From Actinomycetes bacterium (GTDB lineage: Bacteria; Actinomycetota; Aquicultoria; CAJVYJ01; JAUVQD01), in assembly GCA_030666075.1 (NCBI GenBank), contig DAOUYN010000072.1:1-5720 (forward strand): a stretch of DNA of 5,720 nt. The letters run 5' to 3'. Positions 1 to 5,389 of this stretch are shown here, one piece after another. The position numbers were made by a program, and so were the translations under genes. The first letter of the stretch is position 1, and every line of letters begins with the position of its first letter. A model generated the notes under the pieces. It saw nothing but the letters and a program-made list of their open reading frames with translations, did no database searches and had not been told where the DNA came from.

Positions 1-145
1 TTGGATTGCGTTCCTGCTCGAACTTGGCTTCGGCCGAATCTATCTGGTCTCCAAGAAACCGATCGAGCTTACTTACTTTTTCTAAGACGTAGTCCTTGAT
101 GTTTGGGGCGACATCGGTTTTGATGCCTTTTATTTGTATATCCAC
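1..145 (-). CDS. hpf: Ribosome hibernation promoting factor (HPF/RaiA family), N-terminal fragment
   Basis: The first 48 codons of a gene that runs off the left edge. The peptide begins VDIQIKGIKTDVAPNIKDYV and continues through LEKVSKLDRF, which matches the N-terminal beta-strand and first helix of HPF/RaiA (sigma-54 modulation protein) proteins, typically I-x-I-x-G near residue 5 followed by an L-x-K-L-x-R-F helix. Family members bind the 30S decoding region in stationary phase or stress and inactivate or dimerise ribosomes. The start is GTG at 143-145, preceded by a clear GGAGG with 5-nt spacing, which fixes the start. The C-terminal half is outside the window, so long and short HPF forms cannot be told apart. 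The gene lies downstream of comF and flgM in the same orientation; in Bacillus the equivalent gene is followed by secA, so secA is a reasonable prediction to the left. Identity is strong for the family despite truncation. Confidence 0.9.
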   Translation of the reverse strand, partial: MDIQIKGIKTDVAPNIKDYVLEKVSKLDRFLGDQIDSAEAKFEQERNP

Positions 146-296
146 GAGTACCTCCAACCGGTGTAGGCGGCGTATTACCTGCTTGTACGTTTGCGAAGAG
201 TGGTTTCGCTACGCGGTCACGCTCATCAACTTTGCGAAAATATCACAAAGAGCTAGCCATTGCCAGACTTTGCCGCCCAGACCTATTAACTAGCCT
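146..296 (-). promoter_or_regulatory. Structured leader of hpf with alternative hairpins
   Basis: The 151-bp region between the flgM stop and the hpf start contains no ORF that resembles a protein. It holds two copies of TTCGCAAA (minus strand, at 238-231 and 197-190) flanking GCGAAA (209-204). The central GCGAAA can pair with the upstream TTTCGC (239-234, 6 bp, 24-nt loop) or, as GCGAA, with the downstream TTCGC (197-193, 5 bp, 7-nt loop), but not with both. The GGAGG ribosome binding site at about 151-155 lies downstream. No convincing sigma-70 or sigma-28 promoter was found, and no known riboswitch consensus could be matched. A regulatory role is inference only. Confidence 0.25.
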
Positions 297-479
297 CTAC
301 CCATGTTTTCGGTCGTGAAAAACGTCTGTGGACAACATTCTCTTGGCGATCTCCCGCGAGCGTACCTGGTAATCACCGCGGGCGATTGCCGCTTTCAACT
401 CGCTGAGATCGGCTCGCTGTCCCCCAGGGTGCCGACTGTGGTCTCCCGGTTTACGGGATGCGTTAGAACCAGTACTCAT
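297..479 (-). CDS. flgM: FlgM-like anti-sigma-28 factor, 60 aa
   Basis: A small protein whose second half, LSELKAAIARGDYQVRSREI followed by AKRML (about residues 25-49), fits the C-terminal helices of FlgM, the anti-sigma factor that holds the flagellar sigma-28 (FliA/SigD) inactive until the hook is complete. The pattern of L-x-x-I-x-x-G-x-Y-x-V-x-x-x-x-I-A-x-x-M-L is characteristic. The N-terminal 24 residues are polar, rich in Ser, Arg, His and Gly, and probably disordered, as in known FlgM proteins. At 60 residues it is shorter than the roughly 90 residues usual in Bacillus and enterics. The ATG at 477-479 is chosen because GAGAGG lies 6 nt upstream (486-491); a longer in-frame start near 692 would overlap comF extensively and lacks support. 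It sits between comF and hpf as in Bacillus, but no other flagellar gene is in the window. It could instead inhibit another sigma factor. Confidence 0.8.
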   Translation of the reverse strand: MSTGSNASRKPGDHSRHPGGQRADLSELKAAIARGDYQVRSREIAKRMLSTDVFHDRKHG

Positions 480-507
480 TTGCAACCTCTCTTGCCTCCG
501 CTTGCTC

Positions 508-536
508 TTTCTATTGAAGGTATCGGTGATACTCAA
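508..536 (-). promoter_or_regulatory. Candidate sigma-70 promoter of flgM with palindrome in the spacer
   Basis: On the minus strand, TTGAGT (536-531, 4/6 to TTGACA) and TAGAAA (513-508, 4/6 to TATAAT) are separated by exactly 17 bp. They lie just upstream of the flgM Shine-Dalgarno sequence, giving a short leader. A perfect inverted repeat, GTATC-ACC-GATAC (532-520), overlaps the -35 edge and spacer and could be an operator. CACCGATACC inside it has some likeness to the sigma-28 -10 element GCCGATAA, but no TAAA box lies at the right distance. This is a motif-level prediction only. Confidence 0.35.
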
Positions 537-588
537 GGGCCGCGATACTATATTTTGGTACAGGTTAAGTTTTTCATATCGACCCTGA

Positions 589-1269
589 TTAAAGGGCTCG
601 GGCCAGTGTGACCACATGGACAGTTGTGGCGCCCGACTCCACAAGTACGCGGGCGCATTCGGACGCGGTCGCTCCGGTTGTGAGGACATCATCGACCAGT
701 AAGACTGAAAGCCCGGTCACGCTGGTACCGCGGCGGACGGCGAAGGCGCGGCTGACATTTTTTCGGCGCTCAGCGGGAGAGAGGCGGCTCTGGTCTGCCG
801 TGCGGCGGATCCGTTTCAAGAAAGCGACTGCCGGTCGCCCCGTCAGGCGGGCCAACCTCCGGCCTAAAAGCTCGGCCTGGTTGTAGCCGCGGGCCCATTT
901 CTTCGAACGGGCTAACGGCACCCAACTGACTACGTCGTGTGAGGTGACGAAGGGGAGAAGCTCCTTAGCCAGAGCTTCAGCCAGACGGGTGTTGTTGCGA
1001 TACTTAAAGTCATATATCAATTCACGTCCGGGTCCGGCGAAGACCCACGCCGAGCGGGCCGATGAAAAGTAAGGTTGTTCCCCCGCGCAGTCAGGGCAGG
1101 AATGGCTCGATATGGACCGGGGTCGCCCACAGCGCCCGCAGATCGGCCCGCGGATCGACTCCAGTTTGACTAGGCAAGCGGGGCAAAGGAGTTCGCCCGT
1201 GAGTCGGCCGCAGGCCGGGCAGCGCGGCGGATAGAGTAAGTCCAAAAACGCAGAGAGGTAGGCGGACAC
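589..1269 (-). CDS. comF: ComF family protein (double zinc ribbon plus phosphoribosyltransferase domain)
   Basis: A 226-residue protein of the ComFC/GntX family. The N-terminal part carries four Cys pairs, CPAC (17, 20), CPAC (29, 32), CGRC (44, 47) and CPDC (58, 61), forming two zinc-ribbon-like knuckles after the typical opening LLDLLYPPRCPACG-like segment. The C-terminal half is a type I phosphoribosyltransferase fold: VPLARSKKWARGYNQAELL (117-135) and the PRPP-binding motif VLLVDDVLTTGATA (189-202). In naturally competent bacteria ComFC acts with the ComFA helicase in uptake of single-stranded DNA; the enzymatic substrate is unsettled. The start is GTG at 1267-1269; an in-frame stop lies four codons upstream, and there is no well-placed Shine-Dalgarno sequence. 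It begins only 12 bp after the permease stop and is followed by flgM and hpf, echoing the Bacillus comF-flagellar-hpf region. No comFA is visible. Length is normal for the family. Confidence 0.94.
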   Translation of the reverse strand: MSAYLSAFLDLLYPPRCPACGRLTGELLCPACLVKLESIRGPICGRCGRPRSISSHSCPDCAGEQPYFSSARSAWVFAGPGRELIYDFKYRNNTRLAEALAKELLPFVTSHDVVSWVPLARSKKWARGYNQAELLGRRLARLTGRPAVAFLKRIRRTADQSRLSPAERRKNVSRAFAVRRGTSVTGLSVLLVDDVLTTGATASECARVLVESGATTVHVVTLARAL

Positions 1270-1280
1270 TTCCAGATATT

Positions 1281-1310
1281 ACTATAAGTGTAGTAGTGAG
1301 GCAATCTCGA
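1281..1310 (-). promoter_or_regulatory. Possible -10/-35 element immediately upstream of comF
   Basis: On the minus strand, TATAGT (1286-1281, 5/6 to the -10 consensus) ends 11 nt before the comF GTG, with TCGAGA (4/6) at an 18-bp spacing inside the 3' end of the permease gene. If used, the transcript would have a leader of only a few nucleotides, which fits the lack of a Shine-Dalgarno sequence. Co-transcription from the upstream genes is equally possible. Confidence 0.25.
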
Positions 1311-2196
1311 TCCACGCCGGTATCGTCAGCATGCTTAGAGTGGTGCTGACCAGAATAGCCCCGGAGAGGAAGTCGCGATCAAGCTCGTATTTGTCGCCGA
1401 TGACAAAGGTCATCAAGGCCACCGGCATCGAGGATTGTAAGAGAACGACACCGCTTACGACTGGAGACAGGTCGAGCACGACCAGAGCGGCGAGCGCCAC
1501 GGCCGGCATCACCGCCAACTTTAGGATCGTCAGCAGCGTCACGGAACCGAAGTGACGGCCGAAGCGGGCGCTTAAGGAGATGCCGATGGAGAGCATGATC
1601 ACGCCGGTAGTTGCCTCAGCCATGGAGTCGATTGCCAACTGGATCGGGCCCAAAAGAGTTACGTTGGAGAGGGCGAAGCCCAGGATGAGTCCGGCCAGGT
1701 TAGGCGCTGCGTAGATCATCGCCTGCCGCGGGGCGTTATCAGATGACCGTCCGTACTTGTTTGCGAAATATATCCCGACCGTGAACAGGATGATCACAGT
1801 ACCGAAAATATCGAAGAAGACGGCCTTTACCAGATGCTCCCGGCCGAATAGAGCCTGGGTCAGCGGGTAGCCGAGATAGCCGGTATTGCCGACCCCCGAA
1901 GCCAGCAAGAACGCGCCGAGCAGGGGGCCCTGAAAGTGGGCGAGCCGGGCAATGCCATAGCCGATCGAAAGGGTCACGAGGCTGATGCCGAGCGAGATCG
2001 CCGAGACCCACAGTAGCGATGCCTCCAAGGGGGCCTCCCTGGCCGCGGTGAAGATGAGGGCCGGGAGGCAGATAAAGATGATGATGTTGTTGAGCGCGAC
2101 GCGATCTTCGAATCTGAGCAGTCCCAGCCGGCGGGCGACTACACCGACCCCGATGAGAAGGAATATCCCGAGCGTCAGACCTAAGGGATTGACCAT
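1282..2196 (-). CDS. AEC (auxin efflux carrier) family permease
   Basis: A 304-residue integral membrane protein with about ten predicted hydrophobic helices (approximately 4-22, 36-52, 61-82, 92-112, 124-145, 160-178, 195-211, 219-241, 245-266, 276-297) arranged as two five-helix halves, as in the AEC/bile-acid-sodium-symporter fold. Family signatures are visible: FLLIGVGVVARRLGLL (12-27), LNNIIIFICLPALIF (35-49) with its crossover proline, GNTGYLGYP (103-111), and QSSMPVALMTFVIGDKYELD (254-273). Bacterial AEC members export or import organic acids and amino-acid-like anions such as malate or malonate; the substrate cannot be read from the sequence. ATG at 2194-2196 is chosen although AGGAG is only about 2 nt upstream, which is unusually close. 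It lies 29 bp after mtnA and 12 bp before comF, suggesting an operon, but there is no clear functional link to methionine salvage. Confidence 0.93.
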   Translation of the reverse strand: MVNPLGLTLGIFLLIGVGVVARRLGLLRFEDRVALNNIIIFICLPALIFTAAREAPLEASLLWVSAISLGISLVTLSIGYGIARLAHFQGPLLGAFLLASGVGNTGYLGYPLTQALFGREHLVKAVFFDIFGTVIILFTVGIYFANKYGRSSDNAPRQAMIYAAPNLAGLILGFALSNVTLLGPIQLAIDSMAEATTGVIMLSIGISLSARFGRHFGSVTLLTILKLAVMPAVALAALVVLDLSPVVSGVVLLQSSMPVALMTFVIGDKYELDRDFLSGAILVSTTLSMLTIPAWIEIASLLHL

Positions 2197-2225
2197 CTCT
2201 CCTATCTTTCCATCCGGGAGACGAT

Positions 2226-3290
2226 CTAAGAGCGGTCGATATCGTTCGCTGAGTTACGATCGCCGACGGCCGCTGCCAATGTCTCCAGGTAGGGCGCATG
2301 CGCCACTCCGGTCTCGGTGACGATCGCCGCCACCAAGCGGTTCGGGGTGACATCGAAAGCGGGATTGGCCACCTGGATGTCGAGCGGCGCCAGGCGGGTC
2401 TTGCCGACGATAGTCACTTCGTCTTCGGCCCGCTCTTCTATAGGGATATGCGAGCCGTCGACGATGTTCAAATCGATCGTAGATGTAGGGGCGGCGACGT
2501 AAAACGGTATGTTGTGCGCCTGGGCAAGCACCGCTACGGAATATGTACCGATCTTGTTGGCGACATCGCCGTTGGCGGCTATCCGGTCGGCGCCGACTAC
2601 GACCTTTTGAACCTTTCCCTGCTGCATGAAGTGGCCGGCCATGCTGTCGGTGATCAGGGTCATGGGCACTCCAGCGCGCTTCAATTCCCAGGCGGTCAGT
2701 TTGGCGCCTTGGAGCCGGGGCCTGGTCTCATCGACATAGACGTGGATCTTCTTGCCCTGCTCCCAGGCGGCAGTGATGACGCCCACGGCCGTACCGCAAC
2801 CAGCGCAAGCTAAGGCGCCGGCGTTGCAGTGGGTCAAGACATTGTCGCCGTCTTCGATGAGCGAGGCGCCGAATTCACTGAGACTCTCGTTGCGGTCAAC
2901 ATCTTCTTCTTGAATGCGCACAGCCTCTTCGATCAGGATGGCCCTGAACTCAGGTAGACTTTTTTCATTATTGGCCTCGGCCATCGACATCATCCTGGAG
3001 ATGGCCCAGAAGAGATTGACCGCCGTCGGGCGGGTGGCGCCAAGTACTATGGCTGCTTCTCTCAGTTCGGTGATGGCATCTTCGGTGGTGGAGGCGTCTG
3101 ATTTGCTCGCCGCCAGAGCCAGGCCCAGGGCGGCAGTGACACCGATAGCCGGCGCTCCGCGGACTTTCATGGTGGTGATGGAGTCGGCTACATCTAGATA
3201 GCTGTCAAAGTATAGATAATCTTCAGTTTCCGGGAGTACGGTCTGGTCGATCATTTTGACTCGTCCATTGGACCATTCGACTGTTCTCAT
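2226..3290 (-). CDS. mtnA: S-methyl-5-thioribose-1-phosphate isomerase
   Basis: A 354-residue aldose-ketose isomerase of the eIF2B-like family that converts methylthioribose-1-phosphate to methylthioribulose-1-phosphate in methionine salvage, recycling the methylthioadenosine left by polyamine and other SAM-dependent reactions. It is cytosolic. Visible motifs are the opening MRTVEWSNGRVKMIDQTVLP, the substrate-phosphate motif RGAPAIG (44-50), THCNAGALACAGCGTAVGVI (153-172) with the catalytic Cys at 155, DETRPRLQGAKLTAWEL (187-203), GADRIAANGDVANKIGTY (233-250) with the catalytic Asp at 235, and NPAFDVTP (309-316). Length is normal and no key residue is missing. ATG at 3288-3290 matches the conserved family N-terminus, but no Shine-Dalgarno sequence precedes it. 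No other salvage gene (mtnN, mtnK, mtnB and so on) is in the window, so it may serve a partial or MTA-phosphorylase-fed pathway, or the related 5-deoxyribose-phosphate disposal route. Confidence 0.97.
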   Translation of the reverse strand: MRTVEWSNGRVKMIDQTVLPETEDYLYFDSYLDVADSITTMKVRGAPAIGVTAALGLALAASKSDASTTEDAITELREAAIVLGATRPTAVNLFWAISRMMSMAEANNEKSLPEFRAILIEEAVRIQEEDVDRNESLSEFGASLIEDGDNVLTHCNAGALACAGCGTAVGVITAAWEQGKKIHVYVDETRPRLQGAKLTAWELKRAGVPMTLITDSMAGHFMQQGKVQKVVVGADRIAANGDVANKIGTYSVAVLAQAHNIPFYVAAPTSTIDLNIVDGSHIPIEERAEDEVTIVGKTRLAPLDIQVANPAFDVTPNRLVAAIVTETGVAHAPYLETLAAAVGDRNSANDIDRS

Positions 3291-3299
3291 AAGAGGTCA

Positions 3300-3329
3300 A
3301 GGATAGCAAATCCGGTCACGCCCGGCCAA
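3300..3329 (-). promoter_or_regulatory. Candidate extended -10 promoter of mtnA (possibly leaderless)
   Basis: On the minus strand, TGC-TATCCT (extended -10, hexamer 3305-3300, 4/6) is preceded at 18 bp by TTGGCC (3329-3324, 4/6). The hexamer ends 9 nt before the mtnA ATG, which would put transcription initiation at or a few nucleotides before the start codon. This agrees with the absence of a ribosome binding site. It is a prediction from spacing and motif matches only. Confidence 0.35.
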
Positions 3330-3338
3330 GCGCCGGGC
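3320..3338 (-). terminator. Weak hairpin directly after the glycosyltransferase stop
   Basis: On the minus strand, GCCCGG (3338-3333) and CCGGGC (3325-3320) form a perfect 6-bp GC stem with a 7-nt loop, beginning right after the glycosyltransferase TGA. No T-tract follows, so intrinsic termination would be inefficient; it may be an attenuator or 3'-end stabiliser. It overlaps the candidate -35 of mtnA. Confidence 0.3.
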
Positions 3339-4448
3339 TCAACGGCCTAAGACTTGCCGGTAGCCTTGCAGAATCTCGCGGGCCATAGCCTCCATGCTGA
3401 AGTCGCTCTCGACTCGTTCCTTGGTCCGGGCCCCTAGCTTGTCGCGCTTGATATCGTCGCCGAGCAGGAGGTTGAGGGCCGCGGCCAACGCCTGATGGTC
3501 CTCGGGGGGGACTATCAGGCCGGTGTCCCCGTGAAGGTTGGCGTAAGGGACCCCCGTTGGCAGGTCCGTGCTGACGACCGGCTTTTTGCAGGCGTGGGCC
3601 TCGAGCTGGACGAAACCGAAGGCTTCCGATTCCGCGATCGACGGCAGGGTGAAGATATCGCAAGCCTTGTAGTAGGCGGGTAGTTCCTCATCGGTCGCCC
3701 GGCCGACAAAATGGAACCGCTCGGCCACCCCCAACTCGGCCGCGAGGGCCTTCAGTTCCGGCTCCAGCACCCCTTCGCCCACGATCACGAACTGGGCGTC
3801 TACATCAGGGGCCGCTCTGATAAGGTACTCAAGCCCCTTGTAGTAGATGAGCCGTCCGACAAAGAGGACAAGCGGCGTTCCGAATCGTTTTCGGATCTCC
3901 TCGGCCTTTGCCTCTACGGCGGGGTCCGGCTTGAACGGTTCGAGGTCGATGGCGAAGGGGATGACCCGGCACTTATTCCGGACCGGGCGCAACCACGGTG
4001 ACGACTCGATGAGATTAGGCGATGAGACCATGATCATATCGGCCCGTCGCAAGAGCCGTTCGATAATGGGACCATAGAGTCTGCGCAGTAGGCGCTGACG
4101 CACGACGTCGGCGTGATAGGTGACGACGAGTTTCCCGGGCGCCCCGGCCGCTAAATACGCCAACTCTCCGATCGGATTAGGAAAATGCAAATGATATATG
4201 TCTGCCCGGGCTCTCTTGATGGCGCCATAGAAGCCCGGAGCGATCGGAGCGGACTGGACGACGCTCCAGGTGGGGACGCGCTCGACCGTCACTCCGTTCA
4301 CGGTCTCACGTTTCGCGAGACGACTGTCGCTGGCGACCAGGACCTCGACATCCGCCTGATCCCCCAGCGCCTCAGCGACATCTTGGACGTGTTTCTCCAC
4401 CCCGCCGATGTGCGGATAATAGAGCTTGTTGACCTGAAGGACTTTCAT
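3339..4448 (-). CDS. Glycosyltransferase family 4 (GT-B fold)
   Basis: A 369-residue retaining glycosyltransferase that transfers a sugar from a nucleotide-activated donor. The N-terminal acceptor domain opens with MKVLQVNKLYYPHIGGVEKH (GG loop at 15-16). The C-terminal donor domain shows VGRLIYYKGLEYLI (197-210), VGEG (223-226), FHFVGR (245-250), and the EX7E signature in PSIAESEAFGFVQLEA with E275 and E283, followed by KPVVSTDLPTGVPY. No signal peptide or membrane segment is seen; it probably acts at the cytoplasmic face of the membrane on cell-surface glycan or glycolipid precursors. Donor and acceptor cannot be assigned, and no other glycan gene is nearby. ATG at 4446-4448 is the family-typical start, with only a weak or poorly spaced Shine-Dalgarno (AAGG about 10 nt upstream). 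It is transcribed divergently from smpB and is followed by mtnA after 48 bp. Confidence 0.95.
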   Translation of the reverse strand: MKVLQVNKLYYPHIGGVEKHVQDVAEALGDQADVEVLVASDSRLAKRETVNGVTVERVPTWSVVQSAPIAPGFYGAIKRARADIYHLHFPNPIGELAYLAAGAPGKLVVTYHADVVRQRLLRRLYGPIIERLLRRADMIMVSSPNLIESSPWLRPVRNKCRVIPFAIDLEPFKPDPAVEAKAEEIRKRFGTPLVLFVGRLIYYKGLEYLIRAAPDVDAQFVIVGEGVLEPELKALAAELGVAERFHFVGRATDEELPAYYKACDIFTLPSIAESEAFGFVQLEAHACKKPVVSTDLPTGVPYANLHGDTGLIVPPEDHQALAAALNLLLGDDIKRDKLGARTKERVESDFSMEAMAREILQGYRQVLGR

Positions 4449-4457
4449 TTCCGGTTG

Positions 4458-4486
4458 ACCTTATCAGGTTGGCGAAGAGGGCTCAA
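4458..4486 (-). promoter_or_regulatory. Candidate extended -10 promoter of the glycosyltransferase gene
   Basis: On the minus strand, TTGAGC (4486-4481, 4/6) is followed after exactly 17 bp by TAAGGT (4463-4458, 3/6) with a TGA extended -10 just before it. The hexamer ends 9 nt before the ATG, the same distance as in the proposed mtnA promoter, implying a very short leader or none. The -10 match is weak, so the prediction leans on spacing and the extended element. Confidence 0.3.
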
Positions 4487-4512
4487 CACCTCGATATCGA
4501 CCCACCTGTCTT

Positions 4513-4521
4513 TGTTATAAT
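4513..4521 (+). promoter_or_regulatory. Strong extended -10 element of smpB, apparently leaderless
   Basis: TG-T-TATAAT is a perfect -10 hexamer (4516-4521) with an extended TGn at 4513-4514. Only 6 nt (CTAGGA) separate the hexamer from the smpB GTG at 4528, so initiation at the usual distance would fall on or next to the start codon. No good -35 lies at 17 bp (TCGATA fits at 19 bp), which is normal for extended -10 promoters. AGGA abuts the GTG and is too close to act as a ribosome binding site. Confidence 0.6.
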
Positions 4522-4527
4522 CTAGGA

Positions 4528-4995
4528 GTGAAACCAGAGAACAACAATGTCATCGTGACCAACCGGAAGGCGCGACACGACTTTCATATCGATGAGACAT
4601 TTGAGGCCGGCATTGTCTTGGTCGGCACGGAGGTCAAGTCGATGCGGGCGCATAAAGTCAATTTAAAAGACAGCTACGCACGGGTAAGTAATGGCGAGGT
4701 TTTCCTGTATAATATGCATGTAAGCCCGTACGAAAAAGGAACGACCGCGGCGCACGAACCAGAGCGGCCACGCAAGCTTTTATTGCATCGCCAGGAGATT
4801 CGGCGCCTCATCGGGAAGACCAGGGAACGCGGGCAGACATTAGTGCCGCTGAAACTATATTTCAGCGGGCAACGGGTGAAAGTCGAACTCGGCTTGGCCC
4901 GGGGCAAACAGCTCCATGACAAGAGAAGAGCAATAGCGGAACGGGATTCCAAGCGCGAGATAGAGCGTTCATTTCGAGAGCGCCAGAAAGAGTAA
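4528..4995 (+). CDS. smpB: SsrA-binding protein SmpB
   Basis: A 155-residue protein that binds the tRNA-like domain of tmRNA and delivers it with EF-Tu to ribosomes stalled on non-stop mRNA. The family blocks appear in order: TNRKARHDF (11-19), the [16 protein letters not shown] segment (25-40), LKDSYARV (46-53), HVSPYEKG (64-71), [12 protein letters not shown] (80-91), LVPLKLYF (105-112), [17 protein letters not shown] (117-133), and a basic C-terminal tail [20 protein letters not shown] that becomes helical in the mRNA channel. Length is typical. GTG at 4528 gives the normal N-terminal length before NRKARHD; the nearby ATG at 4547 is out of frame. The gene lies 40 bp upstream of ssrA, its RNA partner, in the same direction, a common pairing that suggests co-transcription followed by tmRNA processing. 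Confidence 0.98.
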   Translation: MKPENNNVIVTNRKARHDFHIDETFEAGIVLVGTEVKSMRAHKVNLKDSYARVSNGEVFLYNMHVSPYEKGTTAAHEPERPRKLLLHRQEIRRLIGKTRERGQTLVPLKLYFSGQRVKVELGLARGKQLHDKRRAIAERDSKREIERSFRERQKE

Positions 4996-5035
4996 AGCGG
5001 CGCGACCCGTTTCAACGCCACGATCGAAAGATCTT

Positions 5036-5388
5036 GGGGGCGTTTTTGGTTTCGACAGGGGTATTTTCGAACTCAAGTCGCGAGTCGAGGTCCCAATCAC
5101 CTCGTTAAACAATTGGAAGGCATTCAAACGCCAATGAAGAACTAGCTCTGGCTGCTTAATAAGTGGTCACGCCGTCCGAGTTGTGTCCGCGGACTCGATA
5201 ACGGCGTCGCTTAGCGGACTACCGACCCGCCCATGCCTGTAAGCGGGTTTCGGGAATCTCACAGGTGGGCCGAACTGAAGGGTTTGCCGTTGAACCTCAG
5301 TCCGGTGGGATAAATCAACCGGCTACACTCGTAGAAGCTTGAGCATCGTTGCCTTTGGACGCGAGTTCGACTCTCGCCGCCTCCACCA
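5036..5388 (+). ncRNA. ssrA: Transfer-messenger RNA (tmRNA)
   Basis: A complete one-piece tmRNA of 353 nt including CCA. The 5' end GGGGGCG (5036-5042) pairs with CGCCTCC (5378-5384), giving a 7-bp acceptor stem with the G3-U pair that specifies alanine charging, then discriminator A and an encoded CCA (5386-5388). The D-like segment TTTCGACAGG follows the acceptor. The T arm is GCGAG-TTCGACT-CTCGC (5361-5377). Helix P2 pairs CTCAAG (5072-5077) with CTTGAG (5338-5343). Pseudoknot helices are visible: CGCCGT/ACGGCG (5170-5175 with 5201-5206), CGAGT/ACTCG (5177-5181 with 5193-5197), and interlocked ACCCGC/GCGGGT (5225-5230 with 5243-5248) and CCTGT/ACAGG (5236-5240 with 5261-5265). The RNA enters stalled ribosomes as a tRNA, then templates a degradation tag. 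It lies between smpB and a terminator; the mature 5' end is presumably made by RNase P. Confidence 0.98.
5130..5162 (+). other. tmRNA tag reading frame (proposed tag ANEELALAA)
   Basis: Within ssrA, the frame ending in two tandem stops TAA TAA (5157-5162) encodes ALAA at its C-terminus, the conserved ClpXP/ClpAP degron. The nearest plausible resume codon is GCC at 5130-5132, giving the 9-residue tag ANEELALAA. An in-frame TAA at 5106-5108 limits any longer tag to starting after it (codons ACA onward). An alanine resume codon followed by Asn is the common tag opening, so the short version is preferred. The other two frames stop early and lack the ALAA ending. Confidence 0.8.
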
Positions 5389-5389
5389 C

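Noticed and set aside
96..293. A 65-codon plus-strand frame over the hpf leader
   Set aside because: It is antisense to the hpf start, has no ribosome binding site that I can see, and resembles no protein family.
146..296. A cyclic-di-GMP or other known riboswitch in the hpf leader
   Set aside because: A few GCAAA and AGGTA-like pieces suggested a GEMM element, but the conserved order and helices could not be assembled.
251..296. Two direct GTCTGG repeats and paired CTAG tetramers downstream of flgM
   Set aside because: They are short enough to be expected by chance and show no further structure or T-run to support a terminator.
480..692. N-terminal extension of the FlgM-like protein to an ATG near 692
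   Set aside because: It would overlap over 100 bp of comF, the extra residues do not resemble FlgM, and a well-placed ribosome binding site precedes the internal ATG at 477-479.
1739..2353. A 204-codon minus-strand frame spanning the permease start and mtnA end
   Set aside because: The product is Arg/Pro/Ser-rich with no family features, and it overlaps two well-supported genes in another frame.
2298..2813. A 171-codon open frame on the plus strand opposite mtnA
   Set aside because: It lies entirely antisense to a strongly conserved gene, its translation shows no recognisable domain, and it follows from high-GC codon use in the real gene.
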